Assembly (NCBI GenBank): GCA_028713285.1
Contig: JAQTOP010000022.1
Coordinates: 1-42,571, forward strand
DNA from: Terrimicrobiaceae bacterium
GTDB lineage: Bacteria > Verrucomicrobiota > Verrucomicrobiia > Chthoniobacterales > JAATET01
Direction: 5' to 3'
DNA: 42,571 nucleotides
The position numbers and the translations under genes are program-made. The number at the start of each line of letters is the position of its first letter. Within the stretch, counting starts at the first letter, position 1. Positions 1 to 7,833 of the stretch are shown here, in pieces. A model generated the notes under the pieces. It searched no databases. It worked only from the letters and a program-made list of their open reading frames with translations, and was not told where the DNA came from.

Positions 1-67
1 TGAATTCCAGCCAGCTCAGCTCGCGATTAATGAAATACTTCGGGTCTCGAAAATCCATTACAGCCAT
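1..67 (-). CDS. ppk1: Polyphosphate kinase (N-terminal fragment)
   Basis: Only the first 22 codons lie in the window; the gene continues past base 1. The visible peptide contains FINRELSWLEF, the near-invariant N-terminal signature of PPK1, the membrane-associated enzyme that polymerises ATP gamma-phosphate into polyphosphate. The first ATG is at 67-65; a second in-frame ATG at 58-56 would give a start three codons later. An AAGGA stretch lies four bases before the first ATG and favours it. The catalytic histidines lie outside the window, so only family membership can be judged. Confidence 0.85.
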   Translation of the reverse strand, partial: MAVMDFRDPKYFINRELSWLEF

Positions 68-182
68 CGTCCTTCACTTCCCTCCCACAGCGTCAAGCGG
101 CCCATCTTTACTAATCCGTCACGGGGGAGCACGAAAGTAATCACCGCAACCGGAAGCTGCAAACGGATTTCGGGAGGGCGCA

Positions 183-623
183 TCAAACCGCGATGTCCTC
201 GTTCCAGAGCTCCGGGCGGGCGGCGATGAAGTCGCGCATCATGGCGACGCACTCCTCGTCCCGCAGCACGGTGAGCCCGACCCCCTGGCGGCGCAGCCAA
301 TCCTCCGCGCCGAGGAACGTAACATTCTCCGCGATGACGATTTTCGGAATCTTGTAGAGCAGCGCGGCGCCGCTGCACATCGGGCAAGGCGAGAGCGTCG
401 TGTAGAGCACGCACTCGCGATAGACGGACGCCGGCTGGCGGCCCGCGGCCTTGAACGCGCTCATCTCCCCGTGCAGCAGCGGATCGCCCAATTGCACGCG
501 CATGTTGTGCCCCCGTCCGATGATTTCGCCTCGATGCACGATCACGGATCCGATGGGGATGCCTCCCTCGCTCCACCCCTGCTTCGCCTCGTCAATCGCC
601 GCCTGCATGAATTCGTCGCGCAT
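183..623 (-). CDS. Cytosine deaminase, yeast (Fcy1) type
   Basis: A 146-residue zinc-dependent deaminase of the CDA fold, expected to convert cytosine to uracil in pyrimidine salvage. Zinc and catalytic residues are visible: His51 and Glu53 in HGE, Cys80 and Cys83 in SPCPMC. The similarity to yeast cytosine deaminase is close and runs the whole length: EGGIPIG near residue 20, GRGHNMR near 36, the SPCPMC block, and a C-terminal WNEDI that matches the WFEDI lid holding the substrate-contacting Asp. TadA-like proteins lack that tail. The reading frame is open upstream to 830, but homology begins at ATG 623, which abuts the divergent RNase III-like gene. The exact substrate (cytosine, isocytosine or a related base) is inferred. 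Confidence 0.85.
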   Translation of the reverse strand: MRDEFMQAAIDEAKQGWSEGGIPIGSVIVHRGEIIGRGHNMRVQLGDPLLHGEMSAFKAAGRQPASVYRECVLYTTLSPCPMCSGAALLYKIPKIVIAENVTFLGAEDWLRRQGVGLTVLRDEECVAMMRDFIAARPELWNEDIAV

Positions 624-699
624 GCATGACGATAACAAAAATCGCTTCCGCGAAAATATCCCTTTGCGTCCCCGGCATCCTTCGCGTGAGCCTCCCCGC

Positions 700-1002
700 A
701 TGCCCGCGAAACTCCCCTCCGATGTCCGCAGCGCCGCCTGGATCGGCGACGCCGTGCTCAGCCTCTTCGTTCGCGGGTGGATTCTTCGCGAGCACGGCGC
801 GATGGACGGTGGACGGCTCACGGCGTTCACCTCGAATCAATTTCTCGCGATTTTCGGCAATCCCACCGAGGTCGAGGCAGGCATCGGCCGCATCTACGAG
901 CGCGACGGCCTGCCCGCCGCCTTCGCCGAAATCGAGGCGAAGCTGCTGCCTGTCTTCCTCGCCCAGGAACGCCGCCGCGCCCGCCAGCGCATCCGCCGGT
1001 AA
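700..1002 (+). CDS. Short RNase III-domain protein (Mini-III-like)
   Basis: A 100-residue protein made of a single RNase III fold without a double-stranded-RNA-binding domain. AWIGDAVLSLFVR (residues 13-25) matches the IGDAV metal-binding signature of Mini-ribonuclease III. TEVEAGIGRIYERDG (56-70) aligns with the second acidic helix of the family (EALIGAIYLDGG in classic RNase III). In Firmicutes, Mini-III matures 23S rRNA; that role here is inferred. ATG 700 was chosen because homology starts just after it and a GTGAG lies nine bases upstream. The same frame is open to ATG 622, which would overlap the divergent deaminase start and add a low-complexity Arg/Pro-rich leader. Confidence 0.75.
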   Translation: MPAKLPSDVRSAAWIGDAVLSLFVRGWILREHGAMDGGRLTAFTSNQFLAIFGNPTEVEAGIGRIYERDGLPAAFAEIEAKLLPVFLAQERRRARQRIRR

Positions 1003-1046
1003 GTCCGGCTGGTCATCACGCGGGGGATGCCGCTACGCTCCGGCGC

Positions 1047-2198
1047 ATGCGCACGTGGCTTCAGTATCTCGCGGCGGTCCTCGGCTGGCTCCTTCTCGCA
1101 AACGCCTCGCAGGCGGAGGAAATGCGCGCCGCGTGGGTGGCGAGCGTCTATAATATCAACTTCCCCTCGAAGCCCGGGCTCTCCGCCGACGCGCAGAAGG
1201 CGCAAATCCTCGCGATCCTCGAAACCGCCCGGCATGCCCGGCTGAACGCCCTCATGGTGCAGGTCCGCCCCGAGTGCGACGCGCTCTACGAATCGGGCAT
1301 CGAGCCCTGGAGCCGCTTTCTCACAGGCGCGCAGGGCCGGTCGCCGGGCTACGATCCGCTTGCGTTTTTCATCGCCGAGGGCCGCAAGCGCGGCATCGCC
1401 ATCCACGCGTGGATCAATCCCTATCGCGCCGCGACCCACGCATCCGACCAGCGCAGCAGCCGGCACGTCGCCAACCGCCTGCCCGCCGCCACCCGCCGCG
1501 TCGGCGGGCAGCTCTGGCTCGATCCCGGCTCGACCGCGGTGCAGGATCACGTCGTCGCGGTCGTGCATGATCTCGTGCGCCGCTATCCCGTCGCGGGCGT
1601 GCATCTGGACGACTATTTCTACCCCTACCCCGACACCTACTCGGGCAGCTTCCCCGATGCCGATCTCTACGCCCGCTACCAGGCCTCTGGCGGCCGGCTT
1701 TCCCGCGCGGATTGGCGGCGAAATAATGTGAACACGATGGTTCGCCGCCTCCAGGCGACCGTGCATTCCGCCCGCCCAGGAGCCGTATTCGGCATCAGCC
1801 CGTTCGGCATTTACACGAAGGGACAGCCGCCGGAGGTAAAGGCGGGCCTGGACCAGCTCAACGAACTCTACTCCGATCCGGTCGCCTGGCTGCAGCAGGG
1901 CTGGGTCGATTACCTCGCGCCGCAGCTCTATTGGAAGGACTCCAGCCCGCAAAGTTTCTCCGCCCTGCTGCGCTGGTGGCGCAACCCCGGCATCAATCCA
2001 CACGGCATCCCGATCTATCCCGGCATTCGGATCGAAGCGCTGAGCGCCCCCTACAACTGGCCCGCCGGCGAGATCGCCCGCCAGCTCGCGCTCGAACGCA
2101 CGATCGGTCCCCGCAAGGCCGGCGGCTTCGTTCTCTGGGACTTCACGCCGCTCCGAAAGAATACGAAGGACGTGGTCGGGATCGTTCGCGGGAACTGA
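1047..2198 (+). CDS. Secreted glycosyl hydrolase-like 10 (DUF187) protein
   Basis: A 383-residue secreted protein of the GHL10 (DUF187) family, predicted TIM-barrel glycosidases. Residues 1-23 form a signal peptide ending NASQA. The mature start, EEMRAAWVASVYNI, is the typical strand 1 of the family. ARLNALMVQVRPECDALY (64-81) and AWINPYR (121-127) are conserved barrel segments, and GVHLDDYFYPYP (184-195) is the family hallmark with the candidate catalytic Asp pair. The C-terminal QLYW and GGFVLWDF strands are also present, so the domain is complete. The substrate is unknown; some relatives are linked to peptidoglycan or exopolysaccharide. The start lies 44 bases after the RNase III-like gene. 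The longer open frame from 777 runs through that gene in another frame and is rejected. Confidence 0.85.
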   Translation: MRTWLQYLAAVLGWLLLANASQAEEMRAAWVASVYNINFPSKPGLSADAQKAQILAILETARHARLNALMVQVRPECDALYESGIEPWSRFLTGAQGRSPGYDPLAFFIAEGRKRGIAIHAWINPYRAATHASDQRSSRHVANRLPAATRRVGGQLWLDPGSTAVQDHVVAVVHDLVRRYPVAGVHLDDYFYPYPDTYSGSFPDADLYARYQASGGRLSRADWRRNNVNTMVRRLQATVHSARPGAVFGISPFGIYTKGQPPEVKAGLDQLNELYSDPVAWLQQGWVDYLAPQLYWKDSSPQSFSALLRWWRNPGINPHGIPIYPGIRIEALSAPYNWPAGEIARQLALERTIGPRKAGGFVLWDFTPLRKNTKDVVGIVRGN

Positions 2199-2218
2199 TT
2201 TCGCCGTCGGCAAAATGA

Positions 2219-2236
2219 ATCGGCACAAATGCCGAT
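2219..2236. terminator. Hairpin between convergent genes
   Basis: A perfect 7-bp inverted repeat, ATCGGCA and TGCCGAT, with a CAAA loop lies in the 42-base gap between the stops of the GHL10 gene (plus) and the Pro/Ala-rich protein gene (minus). It could end transcription from both sides. There is no run of T on either strand, so intrinsic termination is uncertain. Confidence 0.4.
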
Positions 2237-2240
2237 CCGA

Positions 2241-3005
2241 TCAATTTGCCAGCGGCGCGGGAGTCGGCGGAGGATTGAGGGGAATCGTGGGCTCGACGCG
2301 AAACTGGCCGAGGCGGCGAAGGTAGGCCTCCTCCATGAGGTCGCACTTCACCTTCAACTTGGCGTCGATGGACGTCATTTTCGCGAAGAGCAGACGGAAA
2401 TACGCGCGCATGGCCTGGCGCTTGCCCTCGTCCGTCTTCGCCGCCTCGGCCTGCTCGTGCAGACTGCGAATGGCCTCGTCCTTGAGGGCCAGAAGCTTCA
2501 CTTCCTGGTAACGCACGGCGAGCTTGCGATCGACGTCGAACTTGTTTTCCGCGACCTTCGGCGGAGCGGGCGGTACGCCCTCGGCGCCCGGCGGACCCTG
2601 CGGAATCAAGTTGTCGGGATTCGGCAAATCACTCGGAGCCGCCTCGCCCGACGGGAGACTTTCGTCCTTGGATTCAACTGGAGCGCCGAGGCTGGAGTCG
2701 GTCGGCTCGGGCAGATAATCCGCATCCGACTTGCCGGCAGGCGATGGTGAGGGAGCCGAGGCACTCCCCGGCGCGATTGATTCCTTCGCTTCCGGCGTGG
2801 CGGCGGAAGAGGCATCCGCTTTAGCAGGCGCAGTGGGTGCCGGAGAGGCGGCGGGAGCAGGAGTGCTCGCGACGGTGGATTTGAGGGCGGGCGAAGCGGG
2901 AACGGGCGTCGGTGTGGGCGAGGAGGCCGGTTTCTCCTGTGCCATCGCCGGCTGCGCAAGCGCGAGCAGGGGGGCGATGGTGAGCGGGAGCAGGCGGTTC
3001 TTCAT
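2241..3005 (-). CDS. Secreted Pro/Ala/Ser-rich protein of unknown function
   Basis: A 254-residue protein I do not recognise. Residues 1-22 are a signal peptide ending QPAMA. About 130 residues of low-complexity Pro/Ala/Ser linker follow, with no cysteines. A compact charged, mostly helical C-terminal region then spans roughly residues 150-235 (ENKFDVDRKLAVRYQEVKLL onward), rich in Lys, Glu and Leu, and the last 20 residues are again proline-rich. The build suggests a periplasmic or surface protein whose helical domain stands off from the membrane on a flexible stalk. ATG 3005 directly precedes the signal peptide. It is divergent from pabB, with a 75-base shared upstream region. Confidence 0.6.
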   Translation of the reverse strand: MKNRLLPLTIAPLLALAQPAMAQEKPASSPTPTPVPASPALKSTVASTPAPAASPAPTAPAKADASSAATPEAKESIAPGSASAPSPSPAGKSDADYLPEPTDSSLGAPVESKDESLPSGEAAPSDLPNPDNLIPQGPPGAEGVPPAPPKVAENKFDVDRKLAVRYQEVKLLALKDEAIRSLHEQAEAAKTDEGKRQAMRAYFRLLFAKMTSIDAKLKVKCDLMEEAYLRRLGQFRVEPTIPLNPPPTPAPLAN

Positions 3006-3080
3006 GTATCGCGGAAAGGCGGCAGGCGACTCGGACTTGCAAACGAAACAGGTTTATTCTGTCTTGGCAAGTCGTCAGCC

Positions 3081-4343
3081 ATGGCCAGCCGAGCACACCA
3101 GTTTCGCGAGATCGCGCTCCCGCTGAGTCCGGCGGAAGCGGCGGCGGGGCTTGCCGACCGGGAGGGCATGGTTTTTCTGGATTCGGCGGTCGAGTCGCCG
3201 GGCGCGCTGTCGATCCTCGCTTGCGAACCGGAAAAAATCCTCGAAGGCACGGCGGCGGACTGGCCCGGACTCCAGCGCGAGATCGAGGCGCGAGCGAGCA
3301 CGGGCGGCGATCTGGGGCTCCCGCACGGCGCGGCCATCGGCTGGTTCGCATACGACGGCTCGTTTCGCTTCGGCATGTATCCCGACCTGCTGGCCTACGT
3401 GCACGGGGAGGAGCGCTGGCTGGCCTTTGGCAATCCGCGCCTGCCCGGAGCCGTTCCCGAACATCCCGCGGAGCGCACGGATTTCCGTCCCGACCTCTCG
3501 CGGGAGGATTATTGTGCAATGGTCCGCCGCGCGCAGGATTACATCGCGGCGGGCGACATTTACCAGGTGTGCCTCGCGCATCGTTTTCGCACCGAGTGGC
3601 GCGGGGCGGCGTGGCCGTTCTACGAGGCGCTGCGGCACTACTCGCCGGCGCCGCACGCCGCCTGCCTCACCCTCGGCGATACGACTGTCCTCTCGGCTTC
3701 GCCGGAACGTTTCCTGAGCCTGAGCGGGCGGAGCCTGCTCACGCGCCCGATCAAGGGCACCCGCCCGCGCCGCGCCGACGGCGATGCGGACGAGCGCTCG
3801 GCTTACGATTTGATCACCTCGCAGAAGGAAATCGCCGAGCTGGTGATGATCACCGATCTCGAGCGCAACGACCTCGGCCGCGTGTGCGAATACGGCTGCG
3901 TGCGCGTCGCCGACCTTTTGAAGCTCGAGCGGTTCGAGCAGGTCTTCCACCTCGTCTCGACCGTCGAGGGCACGCTGCGGCCGGGCGTTTCGCACCTCGA
4001 AGCGATTGCCGCCTGCTTCCCGGGCGGCTCGATCTCGGGCGCGCCGAAAAAGCGGGCGCGGGAAATCATCGCGGAACTCGAACCGGCCCCGCGCGGCATC
4101 TACACGGGAGCCATCGGCTTCCTCGGCTTCAACGGCGAGAGCCGCTTCAATATCGCCATTCGCTCGGTGATCGTGCGCGGGAACGAGGCGACGTTTCATG
4201 TCGGCGCGGGCATCGTGGCGGATTCCGTCCCGGAGCAGGAATGGATCGAGACGCTCGACAAGGCGTCGGGCATCCTGCTCGCGGCTGCACGCATGCCGGT
4301 GGATGCCCATCCGCGAGTCACCGCGGACGAGCGCGAAGCGTAG
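3081..4343 (+). CDS. pabB: Aminodeoxychorismate synthase component I
   Basis: A 420-residue chorismate-binding enzyme for p-aminobenzoate and folate synthesis. PIKGT (223-227) carries Lys225, equivalent to the active-site nucleophile lysine that separates PabB from anthranilate synthase TrpE, where this residue is usually Ala. Further signatures are MITDLERNDLGRV (256-268), FPGGSISGAPK (313-323) and FNIAIRS (356-362), all needed for Mg-chorismate binding. The length fits a stand-alone component I; no glutamine amidotransferase partner (PabA) or lyase (PabC) lies beside it. ATG 3081 has no clear ribosome-binding site. The gene converges with the Mla lipoprotein gene, leaving nine bases between the stops. 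Confidence 0.92.
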   Translation: MASRAHQFREIALPLSPAEAAAGLADREGMVFLDSAVESPGALSILACEPEKILEGTAADWPGLQREIEARASTGGDLGLPHGAAIGWFAYDGSFRFGMYPDLLAYVHGEERWLAFGNPRLPGAVPEHPAERTDFRPDLSREDYCAMVRRAQDYIAAGDIYQVCLAHRFRTEWRGAAWPFYEALRHYSPAPHAACLTLGDTTVLSASPERFLSLSGRSLLTRPIKGTRPRRADGDADERSAYDLITSQKEIAELVMITDLERNDLGRVCEYGCVRVADLLKLERFEQVFHLVSTVEGTLRPGVSHLEAIAACFPGGSISGAPKKRAREIIAELEPAPRGIYTGAIGFLGFNGESRFNIAIRSVIVRGNEATFHVGAGIVADSVPEQEWIETLDKASGILLAAARMPVDAHPRVTADEREA

Positions 4344-4352
4344 GAGATTTCC

Positions 4353-4970
4353 TCACCCGTGGAGCTGGCCGAGCGCGCGGAGCAGCTCGTTCAACTCGAC
4401 GCGCAGCGCCTCGTTCCATGCGGCCACCAGCGCGGCGGGAGTGCGGCTGGCGACGGGCACGGATTGCGTGAACATCCTGCGCAGCGCGATCACGCTGCCC
4501 TTGTCCGTTCGCCGGAAGACCTGGACCTCCATCGTGAGGACGGCTTGCGGGGCCGTGGGATTGCGGAAATCGCCGTAGAGCGCGGTGAGATTGCAATCGA
4601 TGGAGATGTCCTGCCCGCCGCCCGCGCCAGGCTCGGCGACCTCGCCGTAGAGTCCAGACTCGCGCGTCCAATTCCGCAAGATCGACGTCATCATGTCCGC
4701 CGGCGAGACGAGAAACTGGTTGTAGGGATCGACCTCCCAGCGGCCGGCGCTCAATTGATACACAAATCCGTCCGAGGCGAAGGGCGCAGCCACATCGACG
4801 AAGCCCACGGACGCGGTCGCTGACGAGTTCGCCGGCCGCAGCGCGCGCAGGGACGCGGGCTTCCCGGGATCGAGCGCAAAATACTCCGGCTTCGGCCGGG
4901 GACAGAATGAGGAGCAGGCCGCGAGCATCGCGACAAGCAGGGCGAGCGAAAGGGGCGCGGCGCGGGTCAC
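4353..4970 (-). CDS. Mla-type ABC transport auxiliary lipoprotein (PqiC/DUF330-like)
   Basis: A 205-residue outer-membrane or periplasmic lipoprotein of the ABC-type transport auxiliary family (PqiC-like, PF03886). A signal peptide ends in the lipobox LAAC with Cys19 as lipidation site. EYFALDPGKPA shortly after matches the YFLLDP start of the family domain. The start is a GTG at 4970-4968 that overlaps the mlaD stop as GTGA, so translation is probably coupled. It is the last gene of the mlaE-mlaF-mlaD cluster. It likely helps bridge the MCE protein to the outer membrane during phospholipid transport; this follows from family and context rather than sequence alone. Confidence 0.85.
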   Translation of the reverse strand: MTRAAPLSLALLVAMLAACSSFCPRPKPEYFALDPGKPASLRALRPANSSATASVGFVDVAAPFASDGFVYQLSAGRWEVDPYNQFLVSPADMMTSILRNWTRESGLYGEVAEPGAGGGQDISIDCNLTALYGDFRNPTAPQAVLTMEVQVFRRTDKGSVIALRRMFTQSVPVASRTPAALVAAWNEALRVELNELLRALGQLHG

Positions 4971-5929
4971 GGTTTGCGAGGGGGTTTTGCCGGAGGCTCC
5001 ATCACCTTCGAGGGCCTCGGCGGCTTGCTGAAAATGATCCTGGATGGATCGCGGGAAATCTCGGCGCTGGCTGCGCGGAGGTTCTCGGAAATGATGCGCA
5101 GGTTCGCCAGCGTGGCGGCGATGTCGTCGGCGTTCAGGCGCGAGGCGGGTTCGACGTTGCCGAGGATCGTCCGCAACTGATCGTTCGATTTTTGCACCTC
5201 GTTGAGCAGGGCGCGCGTGTCGGCGCTCAATTCCTTGACCTTCGCGTCATCGACGGCCTTCGACACGGTGCCAAAGAGCTTCTGCGCGTCGGCGCTCAAT
5301 TTCTCGAGCTGCGCGCCGGTCACGACATCGTTGAGATTTTTGAGCAGCTTCTGCGTGTCCTCGCTGATGCCTTTGATGTTCAGATTCTCGACCTCCTTCA
5401 TCATCTTGTTGACCGAGTCGAGCAGGTTGGTGAGTTCGCCCGGGGCGTAGGGCAGGAAGTAATTGCGCGGCTTCCAGTTGATCTTGAGCGGCTGGAAGCG
5501 CGACTGATCGAGGTAATTGATCTCCATGTAATTCAATCCCGTGATGCCCTGCGGCTCGATCTGCACGCGCAGGCCGCGCGCGATGCTCCGGTCGAGCTGG
5601 ACCTGGAGATTATCGACCTTGAACATGTCGGGGAAGATCTCCTTGTCGAGTTCCATGAGGATCACGACGTAGTTCGCCACGGTCGAGCGATCCACCTCCG
5701 GATATTCGGTGAACAGAAATCCGATGCTGCTCACCTTGCCCACCGTCACGCCGCGAAATTTCACCGGCGATCCGACCTCGATTCCCTGCACCGTCGCGTC
5801 CACGTAGGTCTCGATCCGGATCTTCTCCTTGAAGAACTGCCCGATGCCAAAAATGATCAGCGCTCCCGCGAGCAGCAGAAGGCCGGCGATGATGAATACG
5901 CCGATGCGGAAATAACTCGCCTCCTTCAC
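4967..5929 (-). CDS. mlaD: MCE-domain lipid transporter subunit MlaD
   Basis: A 320-residue MCE protein, the periplasmic substrate-binding ring of an Mla-type phospholipid ABC transporter. One N-terminal membrane helix (about residues 8-28) anchors it. The MCE domain follows at about 38-140, with VQGIEVGSPVKFRGVTVGKV as its conserved core. From about 170 to the end the protein is a long heptad-rich helical tail (repeated LSADAQKL and LSADTRAL units), longer than E. coli MlaD and closer to actinobacterial or PqiB-like MCE proteins with extended needles. The start is GTG 5929, overlapping the upstream ATPase stop as GTGA, with a strong GAGGAGG site five bases ahead. The frame open to 6565 is a shadow. 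Confidence 0.92.
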   Translation of the reverse strand: MKEASYFRIGVFIIAGLLLLAGALIIFGIGQFFKEKIRIETYVDATVQGIEVGSPVKFRGVTVGKVSSIGFLFTEYPEVDRSTVANYVVILMELDKEIFPDMFKVDNLQVQLDRSIARGLRVQIEPQGITGLNYMEINYLDQSRFQPLKINWKPRNYFLPYAPGELTNLLDSVNKMMKEVENLNIKGISEDTQKLLKNLNDVVTGAQLEKLSADAQKLFGTVSKAVDDAKVKELSADTRALLNEVQKSNDQLRTILGNVEPASRLNADDIAATLANLRIISENLRAASAEISRDPSRIIFSKPPRPSKVMEPPAKPPRKP

Positions 5930-6702
5930 GCGGCCTCCTCCTTTGCTTCGCGGTGAAAGAACTGTCGCACGAACGGCTCCGTCGAATGATCGCGCAATTC
6001 CTCCGGCGCGCCCTCGGCGATGATTCCCTTTCGTTCCTTGTCGAGCATGATCACACGGTCCGCCACCGCGTAGATACTGGCCAGCTCGTGGGTGACAATC
6101 ACGAATGTCATTTCCATGTCCTCGTTCAGCCGCAGGATGAGGGCGTCCAGCCCGGCGGAGGTCACCGGATCGAGGCCGGCGGACGGCTCGTCGAGAAATA
6201 CCACCGCCGGATCGAGAGCCATCGCCCGCGCAATCGCCGCGCGCTTCTGCATGCCTCCGCTCAGTTCGCTCGGCAGTTTTGAGATCGAGTTTTCCAGCCC
6301 GACGAGGCGCAGCTTCATCCACGCGACCAGCTCCAGCGCCTCCTCGGGAAGGTCCGTGTATTCCTCCAGCGGCAGGCGCACGTTTTCGCCCAGCGTCATC
6401 GAACCAAACAGCGCGCCGCTTTGATACGACACGCCGATCCGCTTGAGAATCGCCTGCCGCTCCGCACCCTCGGCCGCCACGAGGTCGCGCCCCTCGATGC
6501 GCACCGCGCCCGCCATCGGCGGATACAGCCCGATGAGATGCTTGAGCAGCGTGCTTTTCCCGCAACCCGATCCGCCGAGGATCACGAACACCTCGCCGCG
6601 GCGCACGTCGAACGACACGTTCTCGAGGATCGCCTCGCCGGCGTAGCCCGCCGTGAGCTCGCGCACCTCGATGATGTTCGAGCTGTCAGAATTTGATGGC
6701 AT
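5926..6702 (-). CDS. mlaF: Mla-type ABC transporter ATP-binding protein
   Basis: A 258-residue ABC ATPase of the MlaF/Ttg2A type that powers phospholipid movement through MlaE and MlaD. Walker A is GGSGCGKST (43-51), the Q-loop region is near 93, the signature LSGGM is at 147-151, Walker B VVFLDEP at 167-173, and the H-loop VTHE follows. LSGGMQKRAAIARA is typical of the Mkl/Mla branch. ATG 6702 gives a 17-base overlap with mlaE; an earlier in-frame start at 6726 would reach further into mlaE and adds no conserved residues. Confidence 0.93.
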   Translation of the reverse strand: MPSNSDSSNIIEVRELTAGYAGEAILENVSFDVRRGEVFVILGGSGCGKSTLLKHLIGLYPPMAGAVRIEGRDLVAAEGAERQAILKRIGVSYQSGALFGSMTLGENVRLPLEEYTDLPEEALELVAWMKLRLVGLENSISKLPSELSGGMQKRAAIARAMALDPAVVFLDEPSAGLDPVTSAGLDALILRLNEDMEMTFVIVTHELASIYAVADRVIMLDKERKGIIAEGAPEELRDHSTEPFVRQFFHREAKEEAA

Positions 6703-7792
6703 AAAAAACGACCGCGAAAATCGCATCGACCAGGATGATTAAAAAGATGCCGCTCACGACGGCGCGCGTCGTCGATTCGCCCACCGCGCTTGCGCCCGAC
6801 TTCGTCTGCAGCCCGCGCAGGCAGCCGATGCCGCCGACGAGCGCGCCGAAGAAGAACGATTTGATGAGCCCGGCGAATACGTCGTGCAGCGTCACCGCCG
6901 ACACGAGCTGGTTGTAAACCGCCGCCCATGGATGGCCAAAAAACATCACCACCATCAGGCCTCCCGAGATGCCGATGACGTTCGCATAGATCGTGAGCAG
7001 CGGCGTCACGAGAATCGCCGCCATCAGCTTCGGCACCACGAGAAATCGCACGGGATCGAGCCCCATCGTCGTGAGGGCATCCACCTCCTCGTTCACCTTC
7101 ATCGTGCCAATCTCCGCCGCGAACGACGAGCCCGAACGGCCCGCGAGCACGATGGCCGTCATGATGCCGCCCAGCTCGCGCAACATCGCGAGCGCCACAA
7201 GATTCACGACGAAAATATCCACGCCGAATTGCTGGAGCGGCACCGTGGATTGGAAGGCCATGATCATGCCGGTGAGAAATCCGATCATGCCCACAATCAC
7301 GAGCGCGTTCACACCCGCCGTCTCGACCGTATGCCACATCTCGCCCCAGCGCACCCGGCGGGGATTTGCCATGCCGGCCGCGAGCGCCACCGCCGCCTGC
7401 CCGGTGAAAACAAGTTGGTCGCGCACATCCCGCGCCATGCCGACTCCGATGCGCCCGAGCGCCACCGCCGCCGGCTCGCGATCGAGCGTCCGTCCGCCGA
7501 GCGTGGGGAATTCCACTTCCGCATACGGTTTCAACAACCCCGACGCCTCGGCCGGCAGCCCCTCGATCTTTGCGCCGCGCGCGTTTTCGAGTTTGTAAAA
7601 AAGCGCGGCGCCCGCCGAGTCGCAATACGTCACGCCCGATGCATCGACGGTCGCGCCCTTGCCGGCGGCGCGCACGGCGCGATCCCACACCGTCGCGGCG
7701 TTCTCCGCATCCAGCCGGCCCTTCAGCACAATCCGCGTGCCGGAATCCGACCGCTCGACGGCGACCTCGGCAGATTCGGGCTCTACAGGCAT
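6686..7792 (-). CDS. mlaE: Mla-type permease with N-terminal STAS domain
   Basis: A 368-residue inner-membrane permease. Residues 1-105 form a STAS-like domain (RIVLKGRLDAENAATVWDR and CDSAGAALFYKL), a role played by separate MlaB in E. coli, so a fused MlaB-like module is present. The MlaE permease fold runs from about 115 to the end, with several membrane helices and the conserved ELGGIMTAIVLAGRSGSSFAAEIG stretch (written here only in part as a marker: GRSGSSFAAEIGTMKVNEE). ATG 7792 begins the STAS domain; the frame is open further upstream without homology. It starts 41 bases after the methyltransferase gene and is probably co-transcribed with it. Confidence 0.92.
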   Translation of the reverse strand: MPVEPESAEVAVERSDSGTRIVLKGRLDAENAATVWDRAVRAAGKGATVDASGVTYCDSAGAALFYKLENARGAKIEGLPAEASGLLKPYAEVEFPTLGGRTLDREPAAVALGRIGVGMARDVRDQLVFTGQAAVALAAGMANPRRVRWGEMWHTVETAGVNALVIVGMIGFLTGMIMAFQSTVPLQQFGVDIFVVNLVALAMLRELGGIMTAIVLAGRSGSSFAAEIGTMKVNEEVDALTTMGLDPVRFLVVPKLMAAILVTPLLTIYANVIGISGGLMVVMFFGHPWAAVYNQLVSAVTLHDVFAGLIKSFFFGALVGGIGCLRGLQTKSGASAVGESTTRAVVSGIFLIILVDAIFAVVFYAIKF

Positions 7793-7833
7793 TTTGTTAT
7801 TCGTATCCCATCGTCCGCGCGGCCGTCGAGGGT

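Noticed and set aside
777-1046. Upstream extension of the GHL10 frame
   Set aside because: It overlaps the RNase III-like gene in another frame and precedes a clear signal peptide; ATG 1047 is the start.
894-2228. Long minus-strand open frame of 444 codons
   Set aside because: It mirrors the GHL10 gene, which has a signal peptide and family motifs on the plus strand.
3075-4310. Long open frame on the minus strand (411 codons)
   Set aside because: It lies entirely antisense to pabB, has Arg/Ala-rich composition typical of high-GC shadow frames and no recognisable motif.
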